A DNA stretch of 35,934 nt from an uncultured Dorea sp. (GTDB lineage Bacteria; Bacillota; Clostridia; Lachnospirales; Lachnospiraceae): the NCBI GenBank assembly GCA_947652615.1, contig CANTDX010000039.1:1-35934 (forward strand), in the 5' to 3' direction. The notes beneath the pieces are model-generated. The model ran no database searches. It was not told where the DNA came from and saw only the letters and a program-made list of their open reading frames with translations. Shown here in pieces: positions 15,631 to 22,554 of this stretch (positions within the stretch are counted from its first letter, which is position 1; each line of letters opens with the position of its first letter). A program made the translations under genes and the position numbers.

Positions 15631-16731
15631 ATGTACAGAGTAAATGAAATCATAGACGAACTTCGTGCATACGATTCTGAACGGGAATGGTTTGAATTCA
15701 AGGAGAATTGGTTTCAGGCTGATGGGTTGGGTGAATATATATCAGCATTATCCAATAGTGCGGCAATAGCAGGGAAAAGATATGCTGTTATACCGGCAGC
15801 TAAGACGGTTCCGATTTCCTATGCAAGAGAACGCTATATCAGAGTAGGTTCAAGTAAAGAGAATTTAAGAAAGTACCCGGAAAAGGAATCGTTTTTGTTT
15901 GATATATTGCGTCATGGTTTCCCAACAATGGAAAATACACCCTCTGTTTATCAGGAATTGACGTTTGAGAAGCTGCTTATCTATTACGGTGCAAAGGGAT
16001 TAAAGCTGAATCCGGATACATTCAAAAAGAATTTGTCATTTTTTACGGAAGATGGGAAATACAATATCTTAGCGCAGTTACTCTCAGATAATTCACACAT
16101 GCCAATTCGTGTAGCAATATTTTCCGGGACATCTAAAGCAGACAATATGTATTCCGTTCGTGAATTCGGTAACCAGTGTCTCTTATATTCATTGGATGAA
16201 GTACTTCGGTATGGGGATGTTCTTAATATTATTCAGGCTGATGAGCGAGAAAGAGTTGTTGAGCGGAGAGAAGTGCCGCTATTTCAGAATGATGCATTTC
16301 GGGAAGCTGTAATTAATGCATTTGTTCATAATAAATGGGTAAGTGGGAATGAACCCATGATTACGGTTTTTTCTGATAGAATTGAAATATTATCCAGGGG
16401 TTCATTAGCGCCAGAACAGACTATGGAAGGATTTTTTGCCGAAGAATCGGTTCCGGTTAATAAGAAATTGTCTGAGATTTTATTACAATTGCATATCAGT
16501 GAGAAAACAGGAAGAGGCGTCCCTAAAATCACACAGAGATATGGAAGAGAAGCTTATGAATTCAGGGAGAATTCTATTGTGGTAAGGATTCCGTTTAATT
16601 GGATCAATGTGATGGGAGATAAAGGGAAGAGTGAAGATAATTCCCTGACGAACACACAGATTAGGAAAAACAACTTTTTCACGGATAATCGAATCATTCA
16701 GATATTAACGGGGAGGTTGTTGCATGAATGA
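15631..16731 (+). pseudogene. AlbA/Schlafen-like ATP-binding protein, apparently degenerate
   Basis: The frame encodes 366 aa from an ATG preceded by AGGAGGGG. It belongs to the AlbA_2 plus HATPase_c_4 family, often labelled RecG-related. The N-terminus (REWFEFKENW, then YISALSNSAA) is AlbA_2, but it joins directly to IPAAKTVPISYARERYIRVGS. In intact relatives these parts are about 75-80 residues apart, so most of the DNA-binding/nuclease core is missing in frame. The ATPase-like part (FREAVINAFVHNKW, SDRIEILSRG, EKTGRGVPKI) is intact. The C-terminal winged helix seems cut off after SLTNTQIRKN. Base composition is AT-richer than neighbouring genes. A shortened but functional protein is possible, so the pseudogene call is tentative. 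Confidence 0.6.
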
Positions 16732-16810
16732 AGGCTTCGGCTGCAGCAGGCCTTCTAAGCAGGCAGAAACGGAACACATAAGGATATCGCAGGCTTGGGT
16801 CTGCCAGGCT

Positions 16811-16854
16811 AAAAAAGTGACGTAGTAAAATTCATAATACTACGTCACTTTTTT
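16811..16854. terminator. Bidirectional terminator with a perfect 17-bp stem
   Basis: AAAAAAGTGACGTAGTA (16811-16827) pairs perfectly with 16838-16854 around a 10-base loop. Each strand gives a stem followed by six T. It separates the convergent AlbA-like and AAA/nuclease genes. Confidence 0.9.
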
Positions 16855-16861
16855 GATAGTT

Positions 16862-18580
16862 TTACTTCAGCGGTGAGGTCACACATTCTACCTTACACTT
16901 TTTCTTCCAGCATGCGATTCCGTATCTTATGATAGTTGTCATCCCATCCTCTATTAGTCTGGATTCATATGCCTTATCCGAGATTTGTTTTATCGCCTTC
17001 TTACACCCGGCTTCCAGATTCCCATTATCTGCATACTTCAGCTCTATTACGATTCCAATTCCTTCACTTTCTATCTCTACGAGAATATCACTGAATCCCT
17101 CCCCGGATTCTGCGTTAGAACTGATGTCCCAGTCTTCACGGTAACCAAGTAGTCCGAGAAGGATTCCGTGATAATAATTTTCTTTTCTTTCTTTTCTTAC
17201 AGCCGTATCCCGGATACTGATCGTTTTCTTTAGATAAGCGTTAAACTGTGCCTCTACAGTAAGCGTATCTGCTTTGGCAAATGCTTCACAAAACAGATTC
17301 AACTGGGATGGATTTTTCCGTGTCTCTGCCTGGAACCAGTCCCGAATTTGTTCGATGAATATTTTGCGTATCTCCAGGTTGGGTATGGCAAGACGGCAGA
17401 TCCCATCATCTGTTCTGTCGCGTATAGTCAGGTAACCTGTAGTAAAAAGCACGCTCCAAAGATTATCAATGTTTTCATACAGATCGCGATAAGTGAGTTC
17501 CTGTTTGATCTGCTTCGGAATACTATCTCCATCGATCAGCTGCTCGATTTCTCGTCTTGTGCTTTGTTTTGACATCTGTAAAAATGTCCGTATAATATCG
17601 TTGCCGCTTGTATTGATCCAGAAGGCCTGCGGTTTCGCATGCGGCTCAACGAGCAGCAAGTCAACATAGTTGATTACATCCCAGGGACAGTATACATCGG
17701 TATTCCCGATACGGTAACCGTCATACCATTTTTTCACAGAAGTATAAGCCGGCAGGAATCCATAAAAATTCAGGATATCCTTTACTTCTCTGTCTGAAAA
17801 ACCAAAGTATTCGTCAAAACGGACGTTAGTGATAGAATATATTTTGAAGTTATTCAAACCAGTAAATATACTTTCCTTTGCGATTCTCAGACAGCTGGTC
17901 AAAACGGCGAACTGGAGACTGTCATTTCCTTTGAGAACCCGGCTTAGCAGATTCCGTATCAAATGAACCATTTCCCCGTAATATCCGAAATGGTGCGCTT
18001 TATCCAGAGGCACATCATATTCATCGATCAGCAGGATTACCTTTTGTCCATAATGTTTGCAAAGAAGGAATGATAAGGTTAGAAGGCTGTCTTTTAACGC
18101 TTTGTCTGAAATGTTGAACTTTTGACGATTTTGGGGATCGACTTTTATCAGTTGGAAATATTGCATCTTCTCATGGTCTGTAATTTGACTGCTGGCTGAT
18201 AAGAACTGAAAGCGCATTGCTTCATTTCCAATAGAAGTGCAGAGGGCAGCTTTTGCATCGTTATAGTTTGAGGCATCAATATCTTTCAGTGAAATGGATA
18301 TTACAGGAAATTGTCCCATATATTTTTCACAAAGCTCTTTTTCATCCGCTATTTTGAGACCGTTGAAAAGACTGCTGTCACATTCGTATTCAAAAAACGT
18401 TTTGAGCATGTTTATAGTCAGGGTTTTACCGAATCTCCTGGGCCGTGTGAATAGATTCACCTTCCCCCAGTGTTGTAATAACTCCTGGATCAACCCTGTT
18501 TTGTCTACATAGTAGAAACCCTCTGTACGGATTTCTTTGAAATTTTCGATTCCTACGGGTAATTTTTTTGTCGTATCCAA
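16862..18580 (-). CDS. AAA-ATPase-like / PD-(D/E)XK nuclease family protein
   Basis: A 572-aa two-domain protein. The N-terminal AAA-ATPase-like domain (PF09820 type) starts with LPVGIENFKEIR and YYVDKTGLI. It has an arginine-rich Walker A (RPRRFGKTL, 46-54) and Walker B VILLIDEYD (181-189). The C-terminal domain (about 440-560, PF08011 type) carries a PD-(D/E)XK nuclease pattern: D498 in GFSDILVE, then E513 and K515 in IVIELKY. The family is abundant in Lachnospiraceae and Bacteroidetes, often in many copies; its role is unknown, and defence or mobile-element links are suggested. The start is TTG with GAGAGGAG 9 bases upstream; no in-frame ATG fits. AT-rich composition suggests acquisition. 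Confidence 0.88.
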   Translation of the reverse strand: MDTTKKLPVGIENFKEIRTEGFYYVDKTGLIQELLQHWGKVNLFTRPRRFGKTLTINMLKTFFEYECDSSLFNGLKIADEKELCEKYMGQFPVISISLKDIDASNYNDAKAALCTSIGNEAMRFQFLSASSQITDHEKMQYFQLIKVDPQNRQKFNISDKALKDSLLTLSFLLCKHYGQKVILLIDEYDVPLDKAHHFGYYGEMVHLIRNLLSRVLKGNDSLQFAVLTSCLRIAKESIFTGLNNFKIYSITNVRFDEYFGFSDREVKDILNFYGFLPAYTSVKKWYDGYRIGNTDVYCPWDVINYVDLLLVEPHAKPQAFWINTSGNDIIRTFLQMSKQSTRREIEQLIDGDSIPKQIKQELTYRDLYENIDNLWSVLFTTGYLTIRDRTDDGICRLAIPNLEIRKIFIEQIRDWFQAETRKNPSQLNLFCEAFAKADTLTVEAQFNAYLKKTISIRDTAVRKERKENYYHGILLGLLGYREDWDISSNAESGEGFSDILVEIESEGIGIVIELKYADNGNLEAGCKKAIKQISDKAYESRLIEDGMTTIIRYGIACWKKKCKVECVTSPLK

Positions 18581-18595
18581 ATCGGTTGGCTCCTC

Positions 18596-18703
18596 TCAGC
18601 GATTTTTACAGTTCATTACCATGGTATATTCCGCAGATATTTCCTGTATCTTATCATTATTTGCCAGGAATTTCAATAGCTTCTGTCGGTTGGATTTACG
18701 CAT
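18596..18703 (-). CDS. Possible 35-codon ORF upstream of the AAA/nuclease gene
   Basis: A minus-strand ATG at 18703 opens a 35-residue frame beginning [18 protein letters not shown] and ending at a TGA directly before the AGGAG that serves the TTG start of the AAA/nuclease gene. The stop/ribosome-site abutment suggests translational coupling. The ORF itself has no clear ribosome site. The product would be basic, helical and cytosolic. It may be a leader peptide, a small partner or chance. Confidence 0.3.
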   Translation of the reverse strand: MRKSNRQKLLKFLANNDKIQEISAEYTMVMNCKNR

Positions 18704-18728
18704 CGAAATCACTTATTTTTAGTACCGG

Positions 18729-18770
18729 ATATCGCTCTTTTTCATATTTATATATGGAAGGGAGCGATAT
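18729..18770 (+). promoter_or_regulatory. Hairpin overlapping the lysozyme ribosome site
   Basis: ATATCGCTC (18729-18737) is the reverse complement of GAGCGATAT (18762-18770). The second arm overlaps the AAGGGAG ribosome site (18758-18764) and ends two bases before the lysozyme ATG, so the fold would hinder translation initiation. Confidence 0.45.
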
Positions 18771-18772
18771 TT

Positions 18773-19765
18773 ATGAGTATGAATGGAATTGATATCAGCA
18801 GTTGGCAGAAGGGAATCGACCTGGCGGCGGTGCCGTGTGAATTTGTCGTCATCAAGGCAACCGAAGGAACCTCTTACGTGAACCCTCATTGCGATCCGGC
18901 TTACAGACAGGCGAAGAGCCTGGGGAAGAAGCTGGGCGTGTATCATTTTGCCGGCGGCCATAATGCGGATGATGAAGCAGAGCATTTTGTTGAGAATGTC
19001 AAAGGATATGTGAAGGAAGCGATCCTGGTGCTGGACTGGGAGATAACGGCGGCAACGAGCAGCGTGGGCTGGGTGAAACGGTGGCTGGACCGCGTTCATC
19101 AGTTGACGGGGGTGAAGCCCTTCGTCTATATGAGCAATTCCGTGGTCAACGGCCATGACTGGAGTCCGGTGGCGGACGCCGGGTATCGTCTGTGGAACGC
19201 TTATTACTATGCGTTTGGGGTACGAATGGGCTATAATCCGGATGCACCGCTGCCCAAGAGGATGGGAGCGTGGGAGGCGCCTACGCTGTACCAGTATACT
19301 TCGGAAGGGCGGCTTGACGGATATAACGGTAATCTGGACCTGGATGTATTCTATGGAAATGCGGCTGACTGGGATCGGTATGCGGGAGCGAACAGCAGAC
19401 CGGAACCGCCCAAACCGGAGCCAGAACCCAAACCAGAGCCCGTCCCGCAGCCGGAGCAGATGATCACCTACCGGATACGGTATGGAGATACCTTAAGCGG
19501 GATCGCCAGAAGGTATGGCACCAGCACGGCAGTCCTGGCTCAGTTGAATGGGATTCAGAACCCGAACCGGATCTATGCAGGCCAGGTGATCCGGGTACCG
19601 GTGAGGGCAGCCGGAGGGCAGGCAGCGTATTATGTAGTGAGGCCGGGGGATACCTTAAGCGGGATTGCCAGCCGGTTTGGTACGACTTACCAGAGGTTGG
19701 TTCAGCTTAACGGAATCCGTAATCCCAATCTGATCTATGTAGGGCAGAGACTTCGCGTCCGGTAG
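18773..19765 (+). CDS. GH25 lysozyme (muramidase) with two LysM domains
   Basis: A 330-aa peptidoglycan hydrolase that should cut the MurNAc-GlcNAc bond. The GH25 domain covers about 1-205. D7 in NGIDISSWQ and D88/E90 in LVLDWE correspond to the catalytic acids of phage lysozyme Cpl-1 (D10, D92, E94). A proline/glutamate-rich linker (about 208-228) leads to two LysM cell-wall-binding repeats (about 231-276 and 286-330), each with GDTLSGIA and a QLNGI-N-PN pattern. There is no signal peptide, so it would be released by lysis, holin or a non-classical route, as for endolysins, but no phage genes adjoin. It is followed by a two-component system on the same strand after a 103-base gap. Confidence 0.93.
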   Translation: MSMNGIDISSWQKGIDLAAVPCEFVVIKATEGTSYVNPHCDPAYRQAKSLGKKLGVYHFAGGHNADDEAEHFVENVKGYVKEAILVLDWEITAATSSVGWVKRWLDRVHQLTGVKPFVYMSNSVVNGHDWSPVADAGYRLWNAYYYAFGVRMGYNPDAPLPKRMGAWEAPTLYQYTSEGRLDGYNGNLDLDVFYGNAADWDRYAGANSRPEPPKPEPEPKPEPVPQPEQMITYRIRYGDTLSGIARRYGTSTAVLAQLNGIQNPNRIYAGQVIRVPVRAAGGQAAYYVVRPGDTLSGIASRFGTTYQRLVQLNGIRNPNLIYVGQRLRVR

Positions 19766-19783
19766 ACCATTAGGAACCGTTCC

Positions 19784-19797
19784 TTACATTTTTGTAA
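19784..19797. promoter_or_regulatory. Probable response-regulator operator (TTACA-N4-TGTAA)
   Basis: TTACATTTTTGTAA is a perfect inverted repeat of TTACA/TGTAA with a 4-base centre, which fits the TNACA-N4-TGTAA consensus I recall for BceR-type regulators. It lies 85 bases before the response-regulator start and upstream of the TATAAT at 19821-19826. Related sites precede the ABC genes of the same cluster. Confidence 0.6.
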
Positions 19798-19868
19798 GCA
19801 GATATTTTCTCGGAATCGTGTATAATATATCTGAAAGAAAGATATTACGATGAAGAGAGGCGATTGGT

Positions 19869-20555
19869 TTGCAGAAAATATTACTTCTTGAGGATGATAT
19901 CAGCCTGGTTGACGGACTGACCTATTCTCTGAAGAAAAACGGATATGAGATAGAAGTTGCAAGAACCATAAAGGAGGCTTTCGGACTGCTCGGGGAGCAG
20001 TCTGATTTTGACCTCCTTCTTTTTGATGTGACATTGCCGGATGGGAATGGCTTCACATTGTGTGAGAAGCTTCGGGAATCCGGGAACCAGGTTCCAATCA
20101 TCTTCCTGACGGCATCGGACGAGGAGACCAGTGTGATCCGGGGACTTGACTGCGGGGGAGATGATTATATCACGAAACCGTTCAAATTAGGAGAGCTGTG
20201 CTCCCGTATCCGGGCGTTGCTGCGCCGCAGCAGCCTTGGAAGTACAGGGGATAATGTCTTGCGGTCGGGGGAACTGACGGTCAATCTTGCAGAAGGCAGA
20301 GCATATGTCGGCGGCGAACCGGCGGAATTTACGGGAGCAGAGTACAGGCTTCTGTGTCTGCTGCTTCAAAACAGCGGAAGAGTCCTTACCCGCGGCGTGC
20401 TCCTGGACAGGCTGTGGGACGGCGCCGGGAATTATGTGGATGACAATACTCTGTCGGTATACGTGCGCCGTCTTCGGGAGAAGCTTGAGAAGAACCCGTC
20501 TAAGCCGGAGCATCTGATCACGGTCCGGGGATCTGGTTATCAGTGGAAGGAGTGA
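19869..20555 (+). CDS. OmpR-family two-component response regulator
   Basis: A 228-aa regulator. The receiver domain (1-115) has the acidic pocket ED at 8-10, phospho-acceptor D53 in LLFDVTLPDG and K103 in YITKPF. The winged-helix DNA-binding domain (about 130-228) ends with DDNTLSVYVRRLREKL and VRGSGYQWKE. It starts at TTG with GAGAGG about 9 bases upstream. The kinase gene starts within a few bases of the stop, and a MacB-like ABC transporter follows, so it probably controls that transporter in response to peptide antibiotics or envelope stress. A TATAAT (19821-19826) and an inverted repeat resembling BceR operators lie upstream, suggesting autoregulation. Confidence 0.94.
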   Translation: MQKILLLEDDISLVDGLTYSLKKNGYEIEVARTIKEAFGLLGEQSDFDLLLFDVTLPDGNGFTLCEKLRESGNQVPIIFLTASDEETSVIRGLDCGGDDYITKPFKLGELCSRIRALLRRSSLGSTGDNVLRSGELTVNLAEGRAYVGGEPAEFTGAEYRLLCLLLQNSGRVLTRGVLLDRLWDGAGNYVDDNTLSVYVRRLREKLEKNPSKPEHLITVRGSGYQWKE

Positions 20556-20560
20556 ATGAG

Positions 20561-21784
20561 TTGCGGTTTCTATATGAAAGACAGACACGCAGGTTCTATC
20601 TGTATCTGGTGATAGTGTGCATATTACAGATCTGTTTTCTGGGGCTTTGCGGAATCCTTCAGGCACAGGAGATCCGCCGGATCCTTGTAAGGCGGGAACT
20701 TGCGGCGGCTTCTTATCTGCTTGAAGAGGAGGTTCCGCCTTCGCTGATTGCCGCTGCCTGGAATCATACGGAAGTGACGGAGGAGGGGGCAGATCTTCTG
20801 CGGATGACCGGTCATACGGAACAGACCCCGGGCTATCTGTTACTGCTTGCGGAACAATCTTCGGTTCCGCTGATCGTGATACTGACTGTGATCGGGACAG
20901 CGTTTGCCGCTGCGGTGCTGGCGGGAACGGCGCATTATCTGCGGCGAAGGGAGCAGGTTTATGAGGAGGCCGAGAAGATCATCACGCGCTATGCGGACAA
21001 CCGGTTTGAGATGCATCTGCCATCGGGCGGGACAGGGACGGTCTATCAGTTGTTCGCAAGTGTTGAACAGCTTGCGCAGTCCTTGCAGGCAAGAAGCGAG
21101 ATGGAGCATAAGGCCAAGATATTTCTAAGAGATATGATATCTAACATTTCCCATCAGTTGAAAACCCCTCTTGCGGCATTGAGTATGTATATGGAGATCA
21201 TTTCAGAGGAGCCGGGAAATGAAGCGGCGGTGGAAGATTTCTCGCGCAAATCCATGCAGTCATTGGAGCGTATGGAACAGTTGATCCAGTCATTGCTCAA
21301 GATGGCGCGGCTTAATACGGGGAATATTGCTTTTGAGAAGCGGCAATGTCTGATATCAGAGATTGTGGAGCAGGCGGCTGCCGATCTGTTGGAGCGTGCA
21401 AGGTCTGAGGATAAGGTGATCGTTATGGAGGGTGCGCCGGAGGAGACACTTGTCTGTGATCCGGAGTGGACGAAGGAGGCGGTGGGGAATCTTGTGAAGA
21501 ATGCGCTGGACCACACCAAGGCGGGAGGGATCGTCCGAATCTGCTGGGAAGAGACGCCGGCCGTATCCCGCGTGACAGTGGCAGATAACGGGTGCGGTAT
21601 TGATGAAGAGGATATCCATCATATATTCAAACAGTTCTACCGGAGCAGAACCTCCAGTGACAGGCAGGGAGCGGGCCTGGGGCTGTCCCTTGCAAAATCG
21701 ATCGCGGAGGGACAGGGAGGCAGTCTGTCTGTGGAGAGTGTTCCGCTTAAGGGGAGTACATTTTGGATGACCTTTATAAGATGA
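20561..21784 (+). CDS. Sensor histidine kinase
   Basis: A 407-aa membrane kinase. It has two transmembrane helices (about 14-34 and 103-127) around an extracytoplasmic loop of about 70 residues, then a HAMP-like linker. The DHp domain has phospho-acceptor H198 in NISHQLKTPLAAL. The ATPase domain has the N-box LVKNALDH, G1 DNGCGID and G2 GAGLGLSLAK. The start is placed at TTG 20561 because AAGGAG lies 8 bases upstream; GTG 20543 and 20552 are in frame but overlap that site and the regulator's end. The loop is larger than the roughly 25 residues of Bce-type intramembrane sensors, so the kinase may sense a ligand itself. Confidence 0.93.
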   Translation: MRFLYERQTRRFYLYLVIVCILQICFLGLCGILQAQEIRRILVRRELAAASYLLEEEVPPSLIAAAWNHTEVTEEGADLLRMTGHTEQTPGYLLLLAEQSSVPLIVILTVIGTAFAAAVLAGTAHYLRRREQVYEEAEKIITRYADNRFEMHLPSGGTGTVYQLFASVEQLAQSLQARSEMEHKAKIFLRDMISNISHQLKTPLAALSMYMEIISEEPGNEAAVEDFSRKSMQSLERMEQLIQSLLKMARLNTGNIAFEKRQCLISEIVEQAAADLLERARSEDKVIVMEGAPEETLVCDPEWTKEAVGNLVKNALDHTKAGGIVRICWEETPAVSRVTVADNGCGIDEEDIHHIFKQFYRSRTSSDRQGAGLGLSLAKSIAEGQGGSLSVESVPLKGSTFWMTFIR

Positions 21785-21789
21785 TGAAC

Positions 21790-21825
21790 TTACGGATCTG
21801 TAAGGTAGGATTCACCGGAATGTAA
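21790..21825. promoter_or_regulatory. Tandem response-regulator-like operators upstream of the ABC genes
   Basis: Two imperfect TNACA-N4-TGTAA repeats lie in tandem: TTACGGATCTGTAA (21790-21803) and TCACCGGAATGTAA (21812-21825). Their centres are 22 bp apart, about two helical turns. The second overlaps where a -35 would be for TATGAT (21837-21842), the place expected for an activator. Confidence 0.6.
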
Positions 21826-21873
21826 GGTATAGATGGTATGATTTCTTTATCAATCTAAGAAAGGGTGTAATCA

Positions 21874-22554
21874 ATGGAGATATTAAAGGTAGAAAATCTA
21901 TGCAAGGTCTATGGAACAGGGGAAGCCCGGGTGCAGGCATTAAAGCAGGTATCCTTCTCTATGGAGAGGGGCGAATTCGGCGCTGTCGTGGGAGTGTCAG
22001 GGTCCGGGAAGAGCACGCTTCTTAACTGTATCGGCGGGCTTGACGAAGCGAATGCCGGTAAGGTGTTCCTGGGCGGCAAGGATATATTTGCAATGGGGGA
22101 GGAGGAACGGACGATCTTCCGCAGGCAGAATATCGGATTCATCTTCCAGTCCTTCCATCTGATCCCGGAGCTTGATGTGGAGCAGAATATTACGTTTCCG
22201 CTTCTGCTGGATTATAAAAAGCCGGATCAGGAGCGGGTGGATGAGCTTCTGGAGGTACTGGGGCTTGCTGACAGGAGAAAGCACCTGCCGGGACAGCTCT
22301 CCGGCGGACAGCAGCAGAGGGTGGCGATCGGGCGTGCGCTGATTACACACCCGGCGCTGGTTCTTGCGGATGAGCCTACCGGGAATCTGGATTCTAAGAG
22401 CAGCCAGGACGTGATGGATCTGCTGTGCAGGGCATCCAGGCATTACCAGCAGACGGTTCTCATGATCACTCATAACATGAACCTGACGGCTTCGGCGGAC
22501 CGCGTATTCCGGGTTACAGACGGGAAACTGTGTGAGTTAGGGGGTGCGGCATAG
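21874..22554 (+). CDS. ABC transporter ATP-binding protein (MacB/LolD-like)
   Basis: A 226-aa ATPase with Walker A GVSGSGKST (40-48), a Q-loop in FIFQSFH, signature LSGGQQQRVAIGRAL and Walker B LVLADEP followed by TGNLDS, which is typical of the MacB/LolD/BceA group. The switch histidine lies in MITHN. The stop abuts the permease ATG with no intervening base. Tandem operator-like repeats lie upstream, so the response regulator encoded just before it probably activates this operon. The likely role is peptide-antibiotic resistance or export of an envelope compound; the substrate is not visible. Confidence 0.94.
   Translation: MEILKVENLCKVYGTGEARVQALKQVSFSMERGEFGAVVGVSGSGKSTLLNCIGGLDEANAGKVFLGGKDIFAMGEEERTIFRRQNIGFIFQSFHLIPELDVEQNITFPLLLDYKKPDQERVDELLEVLGLADRRKHLPGQLSGGQQQRVAIGRALITHPALVLADEPTGNLDSKSSQDVMDLLCRASRHYQQTVLMITHNMNLTASADRVFRVTDGKLCELGGAA

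Noticed and set aside
16735..16808. Continuation of the AlbA-like gene's winged helix in another frame
   Set aside because: A few residues resemble a winged-helix end, but stops interrupt every frame and the match is too short to support.
18773..19765. Prophage remnant around the lysozyme
   Set aside because: No holin, tail, capsid, integrase or attachment repeats were seen on either side.
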